A DNA stretch of 32,437 nt, from assembly GCA_041490445.1 (NCBI GenBank), contig JBGPTF010000024.1, forward strand, positions 1 through 32,437, read 5' to 3'. Below are positions 1 through 7,496 of the stretch, one piece after another. The stretch's first letter is position 1. Every line of letters begins with the position of its first letter. The notes beneath the pieces were generated by a model. The model searched no databases, was not told the DNA's origin, and saw nothing but the letters and a program-made list of their open reading frames with translations. The stretch is from JBGPTF01 sp041490445 (GTDB taxonomy: Bacteria; Acidobacteriota; Terriglobia; Acidiferrales; UBA7541). The translations under genes were made by a program, and so were the position numbers.

Positions 1-140
1 CGCTCGTTGGATCGAGGAGTACAATCACGACCGGCCTCATCGCGGAATCGCAAATCGCACTCCGCACGAGGCCTACTTGGCTTTCGCAGCTGTACTAAAA
101 AACGAGGCCCTGACTGTCTAAATTAGCAGGGAGCACTACA
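1..140 (+). mobile_element. 3' end of an IS3-like insertion sequence (left copy)
   Basis: The first 140 bases contain the last 39 codons of a DDE transposase followed by the IS end. The terminal inverted repeat, read from the outside, starts TGTAGTGCTCCC and the element ends in CA at 139-140, as IS3-family elements do. Bases 2-140 are the exact reverse complement of 32299-32437, and identity stops exactly after the CA, which fixes the element boundary. The IS3 assignment rests on the transposase tail and the TG...CA ends; IS481 is a less likely alternative. Confidence 0.85.
2..121 (+). CDS. IS3-like transposase, C-terminal fragment (left)
   Basis: This frame has no start in the window and ends at TAA 119-121. 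The 39 residues begin ARWIEEYNHDRPHRG and continue with TPHEAYLAF, the typical C-terminal part of an IS3-family OrfB integrase domain (the YN..RPH signature just after the catalytic glutamate). Only the tail is present because the sequence starts inside the element. The stop lies 19 bases before the end of the IS. Confidence 0.8.
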   Translation, partial: ARWIEEYNHDRPHRGIANRTPHEAYLAFAAVLKNEALTV

Positions 141-142
141 AC

Positions 143-1231
143 CACATCTACTTGCCGGTACGGGTCAACAACTCTGAGTCTCTCCGGTTCCTACTTGATA
201 CCGGCGCGGGTGTACCTTTCGCTCTGATTGACAAAGGCCGCGCACAAGTATTGAACTTAGAATTTCAAGAAAAGCGCCAAGTGGGAGCGACAGGAGGGTC
301 CACGGCGCTCTGGCACATCAAAGGCGCTGCTTTCAGCCTTCCGGGCCTGGAGTTTTATAGCCAGACATTGGGTGCTATTGATATTGCCCCTCAAAGTGTC
401 TACGAAGGACGAGTTGTTGATGGGATACTCGGCTATGACTTCATTAGGCGCTTTGTTGTCGAAATTGACTACGCGGCTCGAACCCTCAGCTTGTACGATC
501 CAGTAGATTATAAGTACTCTGGTCGTGGGGAAATGATCCCGATCAAATTAGAAGGAAAAACCCCTCAAGTTCATGCCCGAATTACACAATTCAATGATAT
601 CCCAATTGAAACCGATTTGGCGATCGATACAGGGCGTGACGACGCGCTGGTCTTAAATAACCCTTTCGTTGAGACCTACCATCTTTTACAGCCTCAAAGG
701 AAAATGCTTCTAGAACCCGCCGAGGAAAGTCTGGGAGGAACGGTCAGGAATCGCATCAGTCGGCTGAAAAGGCTACAACTGGGGCGATTCGCTCTCAGGA
801 ACTTGACGACAGTATTCTCTCAGGATACGGAGGGACCGATGTCCAGCAAAAACATTGGGGGGTTTATTGGCAGCGAAATCTTACGTCGATTCAAGATTAC
901 GTTTGACTACTCTCGCCAACGAATGACTTTGGAGCCTAATGCATATTTCGGCCAACCCTTCGAGTACGACATGACTGGAATAAGACTGATTGCCGAAGGG
1001 CCAGACTTCAGATCGTTTAAGGTACATCGGATTATTGCAGCCTCTCCGGCGTTCAAAGCTGGGTTACAAGAAGGGGACCTAATCGTGGCGATTAACGATC
1101 AGCCTACCGCCAAGCTCACACTGGAAGAAGTGCAGCAAATGTTTCGGCTGGACGGGCGCTCTTATCGGTTGAGCATCAAGCGGGGAAATAAGGTTTTCCA
1201 GACTAAGATCAAGCTCATGCGGTTAATCTGA
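143..1231 (+). CDS. Retropepsin-like aspartic protease with C-terminal PDZ domain, 5' end removed by the IS
   Basis: This is a predicted secreted or periplasmic aspartic peptidase. Two retropepsin-like lobes are visible: FLLDTGAG about 20 residues from the junction, and a second lobe with LAIDTGRDD roughly 140 residues later. A PDZ-type domain follows in the last 80 residues (ASPAFKAGLQEGDLIVAIND). Homologues start with a signal peptide and then a short strand leading into the first lobe. Here the frame is open back through the IS boundary to the transposase stop at 119-121, and residues HIYLPVRV just after the junction already look like family sequence. The N-terminus and the native promoter were therefore lost when the IS inserted. 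A TTG at 152 is the nearest possible start, but it has no convincing ribosome binding site and no signal peptide would result. The gene is probably non-functional in its present form. The fold assignment is firm; the substrate is unknown. Confidence 0.8.
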   Translation, partial: HIYLPVRVNNSESLRFLLDTGAGVPFALIDKGRAQVLNLEFQEKRQVGATGGSTALWHIKGAAFSLPGLEFYSQTLGAIDIAPQSVYEGRVVDGILGYDFIRRFVVEIDYAARTLSLYDPVDYKYSGRGEMIPIKLEGKTPQVHARITQFNDIPIETDLAIDTGRDDALVLNNPFVETYHLLQPQRKMLLEPAEESLGGTVRNRISRLKRLQLGRFALRNLTTVFSQDTEGPMSSKNIGGFIGSEILRRFKITFDYSRQRMTLEPNAYFGQPFEYDMTGIRLIAEGPDFRSFKVHRIIAASPAFKAGLQEGDLIVAINDQPTAKLTLEEVQQMFRLDGRSYRLSIKRGNKVFQTKIKLMRLI

Positions 1232-1233
1232 CC

Positions 1234-1278
1234 TTAGCTGGAGATCAGCGGACAGATTGCACCTAAAAGCAGCAACGG
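1234..1278. repeat. Direct repeat module A, copy 1
   Basis: These 45 bases, starting 3 bases after the protease stop codon, match 2999-3043 without gaps and with few mismatches (shared core GATCAGCGGACAGATTGCAC). The segment between this module and module B (1279-1476) is not shared with the second copy and I see no gene in it. Confidence 0.75.
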
Positions 1279-1476
1279 TGCCCAGGGGCTGCGGTGGTAG
1301 GTTTTCGATTTTCGTGAGGGACTGAATTATTACCACAAGGAGCGAACCAAGAGCACCCCAGTGAAACCCGCCGCGGCGGGGCTCGGCTGGGAATGCTAGC
1401 CTTGTCCGAGGAAGTCCACGCAGGCAAGAGTGCCATCCCGCCTCCGGACCGCAGACTCGCAGCCAGCTTCCAGCCC

Positions 1477-1702
1477 CCAAAGTCCACAGCCAGCTTCGCG
1501 TGACAAGCGCTCGGCAGCGTGCTAGCGTATCCCGTGAACGCGCGAGCCATAACCCACCGGACCCAGCGCCCTGCCTTTCTGTCACAGACTCCCGGCCTCG
1601 TTGTTTTCCTGCCTCCTTCCTTCGTTGACTCGCTGTCTCCTTGCCTCGTGTTCTTGCCTGCTTGCAAATCGCAACAAAAAAGCAAACAAAAACGCTCCCA
1701 AG
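1477..1702. repeat. Direct repeat module B, copy 1 (promoter-bearing)
   Basis: These 226 bases align without gaps to 3125-3350, with about 17 mismatches by eye (roughly 92% identity). The module contains a promoter-like -35/-10 pair, then a long pyrimidine-rich stretch (CCTGCCTCC..., 1595-1670) and an A-rich tail (GCAACAAAAAAGCAAAC). Both copies lie upstream of a plus-strand gene: the VOC protein here and proS for copy 2. No convincing protein is encoded in it. Confidence 0.9.
1500..1528 (+). promoter_or_regulatory. Candidate sigma-70-type promoter of the VOC gene
   Basis: GTGACA (1500-1505) is followed after 17 bases by TAGCGT (1523-1528), with TGC directly before the -10 box. The hexamers are unchanged in the second repeat copy; the mismatches nearby fall in the spacer. 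The expected leader before the gene at 1797 is about 260 bases. Confidence 0.45.
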
Positions 1703-1796
1703 CGTCGGAAGAGAAAACAGCCGTGATTGCGATGTTAACTTATAGCCTGCTGAGCTGGATTGCTGGTACGAATTGCCCGAGTTCGGAGGTGGTTTG

Positions 1797-2135
1797 ATGA
1801 AACTTTCACATGTGCATTGCCGCGTGCGCGACTTGGAGGCCGCGACTCGCTGGTTCGAACAGGTGTGCGAGGCGACTCCTGTGTTTAACAACGAGCGGAT
1901 GGTCTGGCTGTCGTTTGGAGAGCTTGGCGTGATTCTGGACGCCGCGCCTGCTGATAGCACGGTTACACTCGGCTTCAACAGTGAGGATTGCGACGCAGAC
2001 TATCGTACTGTCACGGGCCGCGGCGCGGAAACGATCGAGGCGCCGCAAGATCGGCCGTGGGGCGCACGCGTCGCCTATCTTAAGGGTCCGGGCGGGCTAA
2101 TAGTCGAAATCGAACAGTTACTGAAACGCGCGTAG
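1797..2135 (+). CDS. VOC (glyoxalase/bleomycin-resistance fold) family protein
   Basis: This protein of 112 residues has one vicinal-oxygen-chelate module: it starts with the typical KLSHVHCRVRDLEAATRWFEQV strand-helix pattern and ends with the WGARVAYLKGPGGLIVEIEQ strand pair, where the glutamate is the usual metal ligand. Members act as dimers on small molecules (lyases, dioxygenases, antibiotic-binding proteins); nothing here identifies the substrate. The start is ATG 1797, because GGAGGT at 785-790 bases into the second kilobase (1785-1790) sits 6 bases before it. It lies between the two copies of the promoter-bearing repeat and is followed by the convergent gene at 2283-2831. The fold is well supported; the function is not known. 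Confidence 0.85.
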   Translation: MKLSHVHCRVRDLEAATRWFEQVCEATPVFNNERMVWLSFGELGVILDAAPADSTVTLGFNSEDCDADYRTVTGRGAETIEAPQDRPWGARVAYLKGPGGLIVEIEQLLKRA

Positions 2136-2282
2136 GCAGTCGACCGATTCCATGAAGCGCGAGCCCTCACCGAGGCTCTCGGGGATGAGTCATCCAAAGG
2201 CACATCGCGCTTCCGTGCTGGATTGCGACAAATACTGAGGATATCTCCGAGGAAGAGCTACATCACTGAGCGAACGAGGCGT

Positions 2283-2831
2283 TCAAGAAGGCTTCCCATG
2301 CCCCCCGTGCAGATACAGTCGAATCCAGTCACCCAATTGAAGATGGGCCTCCTCGTCGGAGATGTTCTCGGCCGCCTGACGGACGTCAGGTGGAACCCAA
2401 CGTGAAAACGGGATCGTGCGAACTCTGTGCGCCCCAGACCGCGTGTGTTCCTCGCGTAAAGCAGCGAGAGTCTTCTTGTCCAGAGAATTCGCCAGACGAA
2501 CTATCGCTGGCCAGAGTCGGCGATGAACGTAGGTAATCTTTCCGCCTGCCAGGCGGCACACGAGGACCTGATCGCAATCGCGTACGGCGCGGGTCGCCCG
2601 GAAGATTGCGCGCCCCTTCTTGTGTCTCCACCAGCTGCCGTGTATCCGCTCGCCGGCTACAGCTTCGGCTAGAATAGGTCTAGGTCCCCGGCCTGCTTCT
2701 AGCACGACCCCATGCTTTTCAACGAACCGTATCGGATCCATAAGAGCTGTTACCGACTTGAAGAGAATTCTTGCCGAGTACCCCGGGATTCGAGTGGAAC
2801 CGCGGGGGGCATCGCTAGTAACGATGCGCAA
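2283..2831 (-). CDS. Conserved protein of unknown function
   Basis: The frame codes for up to 182 residues with a composition and pattern unlike a chance frame: a GSWWRHKKGRAIF segment, then VLVCRLAGGKITYVHRRLWPA and EEHTRSGAHRVRTIPF. These look like a conserved globular core rich in Trp, Arg and His, with no signal peptide or membrane segment. I recognise the pattern as a widespread uncharacterised bacterial family, but cannot name it. The start is uncertain: ATG 2831 gives the longest product, whereas an internal ATG at 2739-2741 (MDPIRFVEKHG) begins where the family-like sequence seems to begin; neither has a clear ribosome binding site. It is convergent with the VOC gene and lies inside the repeat-bracketed segment, so it may have arrived together with it. 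The Trp/Arg/His-rich core might suit nucleic-acid binding, but this is a guess. Confidence 0.65.
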   Translation of the reverse strand: MRIVTSDAPRGSTRIPGYSARILFKSVTALMDPIRFVEKHGVVLEAGRGPRPILAEAVAGERIHGSWWRHKKGRAIFRATRAVRDCDQVLVCRLAGGKITYVHRRLWPAIVRLANSLDKKTLAALREEHTRSGAHRVRTIPFSRWVPPDVRQAAENISDEEAHLQLGDWIRLYLHGGHGKPS

Positions 2832-2998
2832 CCGACCGATTCTAGCCGAACGCGGGCGTTTCCTCCAGTCGGAAGGTTCGCCCCGAGTGGGCCTTCAAAG
2901 AGCGCGCGACTTCCGACCCTTCTCCGCTTTAACTTGGCTCCCGATGGTCGCCCTTGACTGCCGCTTCGCTGCGGGAATGATCCGGCTATGAGGTGAAC

Positions 2999-3043
2999 TT
3001 AGCTGAGGATCAGCGGACAGATTGCACCAAGATGCAGCAACGG
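2999..3043. repeat. Direct repeat module A, copy 2
   Basis: Ungapped second copy of 1234-1278. In this copy module A is separated from module B by only 81 bases (3044-3124), against 198 bases in copy 1, and the two intervening segments are unrelated. Confidence 0.75.
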
Positions 3044-3124
3044 GGTCAATTGCGCTGTACCGCCAGGCGAGCCACGGCGCGGGACAACCTGGCAATCCAG
3101 ATGCCGAGGAATTGGCTGGACTCT

Positions 3125-3350
3125 CCAAAGTCCACAGCCAGCTTCGCGTGACAAGCGCTCCGCGGCGTGCTAGCGTATCCCGTGAACGCGCGAGCCATAA
3201 TCCGCCGGACCCAGCGCCCTGCCTTGTTGTCACAGGCGCCCAGCCTTGTTGTTTTCCTGCCTCCCTCCTTCGTTGACTCGCTGCCTCCTTGCTTCGTGTT
3301 TTCGCCTGCTTGCAACTCGCAACAAAAAAACAAACAAAAACGCTCCCAAG
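3125..3350. repeat. Direct repeat module B, copy 2 (proS leader)
   Basis: Ungapped 226-base second copy of 1477-1702, forming the promoter and the first part of the untranslated region of proS. The stretch 2832-3124 before it holds only module A and unassigned sequence; I see no gene there. Confidence 0.9.
3148..3176 (+). promoter_or_regulatory. Candidate proS promoter
   Basis: GTGACA (3148-3153), a 17-base spacer ending in TGC, and TAGCGT (3171-3176) repeat the arrangement of 1500-1528. Transcription would begin near 3183, giving a leader of about 370 bases before the proS start codon. Confidence 0.5.
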
Positions 3351-3524
3351 TTATTGAAAACAAACACCACGGCCTCATCCAAATCGCAACAAAAATGCAC
3401 TTTTTTAAGCAAGAAACGAGGCCAGAATCCCTTAACGCCATCCGAGTCAATACAATGGCTGCCGTCGCCGTCGCGCGCTCATGTTGTAACTCGGTGAGAA
3501 GCATCGTAGAATCACAAACTTCCG

Positions 3525-3542
3525 CCGCGGCCGAAACCGCGG
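3525..3542 (+). promoter_or_regulatory. Hairpin immediately before the proS start codon
   Basis: CCGCGG (3525-3530) and CCGCGG (3537-3542) can pair around the loop CCGAAA. The stem ends 13 bases before ATG 3556, and no Shine-Dalgarno sequence is visible between stem and start, so the hairpin occupies the ribosome landing area. A role in translational control of proS is inference. Confidence 0.4.
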
Positions 3543-3555
3543 ACTGTGTTGAAAC

Positions 3556-4995
3556 ATGGCTGATTTGAAACTTCCAACTCGCGCCGAAGATTTCAACGAG
3601 TGGTACAACCAGCTCGTCCTGCGCGCCGAGCTGGCCGACTACGCGCCCGTGCGCGGCTGCATGATCGTGCGGCCGTACGGCTGGGCCCTGTGGGAAAACA
3701 TCACGCAGGCGCTCGACCGCCGGTTCAAGGCGACCGGGCACGTCAACGCCGCGTTTCCGCTCCTGATTCCGCGCAGCTTCATCGATAAAGAAAAATCGCA
3801 CGTGGCGGGCTTCGCGCCCGAGTTGGCCGTGGTGACGATCGGCGGCGGCGAAAAGCTCGAAGAGCCGCTCGTGATTCGCCCGACGTCGGAAACGATCATC
3901 GGCCACATGTACGCGAAATGGATTCAGTCGTACCGCGATCTCCCGGTGCTGATCAACCTGTGGAACAGCGTGGTGCGCTGGGAGCTGCGCACGAAGCTCT
4001 TCCTGCGGACCATGGAATTCTTCTGGCAGGAGGGCCACACCGCGCACGCCACAGCCGAAGAGGGCGAAGCGGAGACGCGCCAGATGCTCGACATCTATAC
4101 TGACTTCGCCGTTCGGGAAGCGGCCATACCGGTGATTCCCGGGCTCAAGTCGGAAGCGGAGCGCTTCGCCGGAGCGGATCGAACCTACGCCATCGAAGCG
4201 ATGATGGGCGACGGCAAGGCGCTGCAATCGGGCACCTCGCACAACCTCGGACAGAATTTTGCGAAAGCCTTCGAGATCCGCTACCTCGACAAAAACGGCA
4301 TGCTGCAATATTGCTGGACGACTTCGTGGGGCCTCTCGACCCGCTTTATTGGCGCGATCATCATGGTGCACGGCGACGATCAGGGATTGATTCTGCCGCC
4401 GCGCCTTGCGCCGTTTCAGGTTGTCATTGTCCCCATCTTCAAGAGCGACGAAGAAAAATCGTCGGTGATGGCGGTCGCGCAGCGCCTCCGCCAGGAACTC
4501 GTCTCCGCCGACATTCGGGTGAAGTTGGACGAGCGCGAAGGCGTGAGCCCCGGCTTCAAATTCAACGACTGGGAGATGCGCGGTGTGCCGCTGCGCATCG
4601 AACTCGGGCCGAAGGACGTGGCGAAGGACAGCGTCGTTCTGGCGCGGCGCGACCGCCCCGGAAAAGAAGGGAAGTCGTTCGTCCCGCAGCAGGGAATTGC
4701 CGCGGCGGTCGCGAAAATGCTTGAGGAAATTCAGCAGGCGCTCTACGACCGCGCGCTCGCTTTCCGCGAAGCGCACACGCGCGATCCGAAAAACTACGAG
4801 GAATTCAAGGCCGCGGTCGAGACTGGCTTCGCCCTTTCGCACTGGTGCGGCAACAGCGACTGCGAAGCAAAGATCAAAGAAGAAACGAAAGCCACGATGC
4901 GCTGCATTCCGATCGAGCAGAAATCGGGCCCGGGGAAGTGCATCTACTGCGGCCAGCCCGCCCAGGAAAAAGCGATCTTCGCCCGCGCGTATTAG
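3556..4995 (+). CDS. proS: Prolyl-tRNA synthetase, archaeal/eukaryotic-like type with C-terminal zinc-binding domain
   Basis: This cytosolic class II aminoacyl-tRNA synthetase joins proline to tRNA-Pro. Of its 479 residues, the catalytic core carries motif 2 (VVRWELRTKLFLRTMEFFWQEGH, arginines contacting ATP) and motif 3 in the GDDQGLILPPRLAPFQV segment. The anticodon-binding domain follows (VVIVPIFKSDEEK onward). The last 75 residues hold the zinc-binding extension with CGNSDC and CIYCG, ending in the usual terminal Tyr. There is no YbaK-type editing insertion between motifs 2 and 3, so it belongs to the short archaeal/eukaryotic-like class that many bacteria also use. The start is ATG 3556 (MADLKLPTRAEDFNEWY), where family alignments begin. 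It is monocistronic: a long leader derived from the duplicated repeat precedes it, and an AT-rich gap follows it. Confidence 0.97.
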   Translation: MADLKLPTRAEDFNEWYNQLVLRAELADYAPVRGCMIVRPYGWALWENITQALDRRFKATGHVNAAFPLLIPRSFIDKEKSHVAGFAPELAVVTIGGGEKLEEPLVIRPTSETIIGHMYAKWIQSYRDLPVLINLWNSVVRWELRTKLFLRTMEFFWQEGHTAHATAEEGEAETRQMLDIYTDFAVREAAIPVIPGLKSEAERFAGADRTYAIEAMMGDGKALQSGTSHNLGQNFAKAFEIRYLDKNGMLQYCWTTSWGLSTRFIGAIIMVHGDDQGLILPPRLAPFQVVIVPIFKSDEEKSSVMAVAQRLRQELVSADIRVKLDEREGVSPGFKFNDWEMRGVPLRIELGPKDVAKDSVVLARRDRPGKEGKSFVPQQGIAAAVAKMLEEIQQALYDRALAFREAHTRDPKNYEEFKAAVETGFALSHWCGNSDCEAKIKEETKATMRCIPIEQKSGPGKCIYCGQPAQEKAIFARAY

Positions 4996-5310
4996 AGTGG
5001 TGAGCGGCTAAGTAGCTATTGCGGAAGATGTTGCATGCAATCGAGCTGCGGCGAGAGAGCCCAGGTGGTCTCCCACCCTAGCGCGTGTCGGCGCACACTG
5101 AATCGTTGAAGAGTAATACTTCGAGTACGTTAAACTTTCTGTTGACATAACCATATATTAAATATATTACGGTTTTGGGATAGGTTGGCTGCGGGGTTCA
5201 CTGACTTCCACGGCGCGGCGAAAGCGGTTGCTTCTTTTCGTTGTTGCAGTCTTTGAGTCCGGCATTTCTGTCTGTGTTAGCATTTGATTACGATAAGTTA
5301 TGGGGTTGCC
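4996..5310. other. Intergenic region with promoter for the secreted-protein pair
   Basis: No gene is visible in these 315 bases. A short weak stem (GGTGG 5064-5068 with CCACC 5073-5077) lies downstream of proS but has no U-tract, so it is not a convincing terminator. The second half is strikingly AT-rich around 5142-5170. Confidence 0.5.
5142..5170 (+). promoter_or_regulatory. Candidate promoter with overlapping palindrome
   Basis: A perfect TTGACA (5142-5147) is followed after 17 bases by TATTAC (5165-5170); TATATT two bases upstream is an alternative -10 box. The spacer and -10 contain the perfect 7-base inverted repeat ATATATT-A-AATATAT (5153-5167), a plausible binding site for a dimeric regulator. 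The first gene starts at 5311. Confidence 0.55.
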
Positions 5311-6105
5311 ATGAAACGTGCTTCGATCCGAACCAGATGGCTTCGTTTGATTATTGTCCTGCCTTTTCTGTGTCTCGCGATGACCTCCGCCACTTTCGGG
5401 CAGAACGAAAAAGCGCGACCGAAGCCGGTGCCGGCCACACAAACAGTCAACGGGACTGGAACGGACTCTGTAGCGCCAGAAGTACATACGGTCCATGGCA
5501 AGCGTTTCCCTCACCGGGGGGGCGGATCGAACCTCATAGCGTCGAGCGATCTAGGTGACGTGAGAACGTATGCGGGGACACCGAACCATTTTCTTTACTT
5601 TAGCGGTGAGCCGACGTTGCAAGATACCGTCAACGAAATCACGTGCCGGTCCGACGTGGTTCTCGCGGGTTCAGTTCTAGAGAAGACGGCTTTTCTCACG
5701 AGTAAAGAAGACTGGGCATTCACCGATCATGTGGTTCAGGTCAATGAAGTCATTAAAGACAACTCAGTCCGCCCGATCCCGGTGAACGCGCATATCGTTG
5801 TGGCCCGAAGCGGGGGAACTATCCATCTCTCCAACGGCCGCGTCATTCGTGTCACCGATGAATCGTTCGCACCGCTTAAAGTCGGCTCTAGCTATTTGCT
5901 GTTCTTGAAATACATACCAGAGACCGGAGGATACCTCAGCGAAGATGGTCGAGGCAGTTTTGAGCTTCAGGGTGGTAAAGCTGTAAAACTGACGACGCAG
6001 ATCATTTATGGAGAGCCTGACGACGGCATTGATTTTCTCAACTTTGTTCGTCTCATAAGGTCGGCCCCGATTGTGTGCCCCGCAAAACCGGAGGTGGTGC
6101 GGTGA
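5311..6105 (+). CDS. Secreted protein of unknown function
   Basis: This 264-residue protein has a clear Sec signal peptide (MKRASIRTRWLRLIIVLPFL, then AMTSATFG with likely cleavage after Gly/Gln). The mature part has a Lys/Pro-rich linker and then a predicted beta-rich region (DVVLAGSVLEKTAFLTS, VQVNEVIKDN, GSSYLLFLKYIPETGGYL). The order 'source of expense - conversion into a link - coverage limit' cannot be tied to a named family by eye; I do not recognise it. ATG 5311 is chosen because the signal peptide begins there; an upstream in-frame start at 5284 would add nine residues before it. The stop overlaps the GTG start of the metzincin-like gene, so the two are translated from one message and may work together outside the cytoplasm. 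Confidence 0.75.
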   Translation: MKRASIRTRWLRLIIVLPFLCLAMTSATFGQNEKARPKPVPATQTVNGTGTDSVAPEVHTVHGKRFPHRGGGSNLIASSDLGDVRTYAGTPNHFLYFSGEPTLQDTVNEITCRSDVVLAGSVLEKTAFLTSKEDWAFTDHVVQVNEVIKDNSVRPIPVNAHIVVARSGGTIHLSNGRVIRVTDESFAPLKVGSSYLLFLKYIPETGGYLSEDGRGSFELQGGKAVKLTTQIIYGEPDDGIDFLNFVRLIRSAPIVCPAKPEVVR

Positions 6106-7496
6106 AGATCCTCTGCGTGCACGATGGGCTTTCTGGACGTTCGCGGCCGGCGTTATGCGCTGTAATCGCGACCTTCATCCTTTACTTCGTCTTTCCCGGA
6201 AGGCTTCTAGCGCAAGCCTCTTGCGCCAACGTGCCTACGGATCCAAGTCAGAATGGGTGGGCACAAGGATCAACGGTCAAGTACGGCATAGATCTCGTCA
6301 GCTATCCTCCGGGCAGCATCGAACGCAGTGCGATTCAGAGCGCGTTCAATATCTGGAATGCCTCCAGTCTTCTCACCTGCCTTAGAATTACCTTCGTTGA
6401 GGATGACTTTGCTTCACAGTTTCTACTACTTAAAGGTTTTGCAGGCGGTGCTGCGTCCAACGAAACACCCACAGTGATAAATTCCATAATGGTAAATACG
6501 GTGATGCGGCTGGATACCGACAACACTGCGGGACTCCCATTTTTCGATAAGACGCAGACGAGCGATTACTCAAGGTTTGTTACAGAGACAACGGTGCATG
6601 AAATCGGACACACCCTTGCGCTACTTGACATGCCCCGTCCAGATAAATCAAAGCCATGTGAAGGTCAAACGCCGGGCGCCAGCGTAATGAATAATGAGTG
6701 CGGTACCAACGACAGTGCGCATAATGAGGCATCGTCTCCGACATGCGGCGATCTCCTAGCGCTGAGTTTCAACCCGCAGTGCTCTCCTCCCCCGCCACCA
6801 CCGCCTGTGGTGCGCGTGATCACAGGTTGTACTGCCGACGGCACCGAGTGTTCGCCCATCATCATTGACGTGAGTGGAGACGGATTCATGCTCACCAGCG
6901 CGGCGAACGGCGTCCTCTTCGACATTGCGGGAACAGGCCAGCCCGTGCAGATTTCTTGGACTGCGCCAGGCTGGGATATCGCCTTCCTCGCCCTCGATCG
7001 TGATGGAGATGGCACAATCGACGATGGGACAGAGTTGTTTGGAAACTTCACGCCTCAGCCCCAGTCACCCGATCCTAACGGCTTCTTGGCGCTCGCCGAA
7101 TACGACAAGCCTGGGAACGGTGGGAATGGCGATGGAATCATCGATCGTCATGACGCCATTTTTAGATCTTTGCGACTTTGGATCGACAACAACCATGACG
7201 GCATCTGCCAGTCCGAGGAGCTTCACACGCTTCCGTCCCTTGGTCTGTACGCACTAAGTCTTGATTATCACCTTTCGAAGCGGACAGATCAGTATGGGAA
7301 TGTCTTTCGCTACCGGGCGAAAGTGAACCCGCACGACAAGAATGACAGATCAGAAGTGGGCCCGTGGGCCTATGACGTGTTCTTCACAACCTTGAAGCAG
7401 GGTTTGAAGAGTAATGTGATACCCGTCTCCGAGGTTGCTTTAAACAACGAAATGACATGGCTGCAGCAGGGGCGCTCTATAGTTCCCGTTTTCTGA
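6102..7496 (+). CDS. Secreted metzincin-like zinc protease with C-terminal ELFGNF calcium-binding-like module
   Basis: A 464-residue exported protein with a signal peptide (about residues 1-37, ending PGRLLAQA). The N-terminal domain has the zinc site HEIGHTLALLD: His166, Glu167 and His170 plus Asp176 as the third ligand, as in the HExxHxxGxxD variant, though the usual Gly is Ala. GASVMNNEC about 35 residues later is a plausible Met-turn. A proline run (PPPPPPP) then links to a C-terminal domain of about 230 residues with acidic EF-hand/dockerin-like loops (DRDGDGTIDDGTELF, DNNHDGICQSEEL). This domain recurs in the protein at 10914-11633. The start is GTG 6102: GGAGGT at 6090-6095 is 6 bases upstream and the GTGA overlaps the previous stop, indicating coupled translation. 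Peptidase activity is likely from the zinc site; the substrate is unknown. Confidence 0.8.
   Translation: MKILCVHDGLSGRSRPALCAVIATFILYFVFPGRLLAQASCANVPTDPSQNGWAQGSTVKYGIDLVSYPPGSIERSAIQSAFNIWNASSLLTCLRITFVEDDFASQFLLLKGFAGGAASNETPTVINSIMVNTVMRLDTDNTAGLPFFDKTQTSDYSRFVTETTVHEIGHTLALLDMPRPDKSKPCEGQTPGASVMNNECGTNDSAHNEASSPTCGDLLALSFNPQCSPPPPPPPVVRVITGCTADGTECSPIIIDVSGDGFMLTSAANGVLFDIAGTGQPVQISWTAPGWDIAFLALDRDGDGTIDDGTELFGNFTPQPQSPDPNGFLALAEYDKPGNGGNGDGIIDRHDAIFRSLRLWIDNNHDGICQSEELHTLPSLGLYALSLDYHLSKRTDQYGNVFRYRAKVNPHDKNDRSEVGPWAYDVFFTTLKQGLKSNVIPVSEVALNNEMTWLQQGRSIVPVF

Noticed and set aside
1374..1402. Second promoter with TGCTAGCCT at 1394-1402
   Set aside because: No -35-like hexamer at a suitable distance, and the segment is not shared by the second repeat copy.
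1223..1978. Minus-strand and plus-strand open frames in the repeat copies
   Set aside because: Low-complexity translations that differ between the two repeat copies; the repeat is better explained as non-coding promoter/leader DNA.
2791..2805. T-box-like antiterminator sequence GTGGAACCGCG upstream of proS
   Set aside because: It lies inside the minus-strand gene frame, about 750 bases before proS and before the proS promoter, with no specifier stem or terminator; probably chance.
3046..4842. 598-codon minus-strand open frame opposite proS
   Set aside because: Antisense of proS running into repeat module B; no recognisable domain.
5064..5077. Rho-independent terminator after proS (GGTGG/CCACC stem)
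   Set aside because: Stem of only five pairs and no T-tract.
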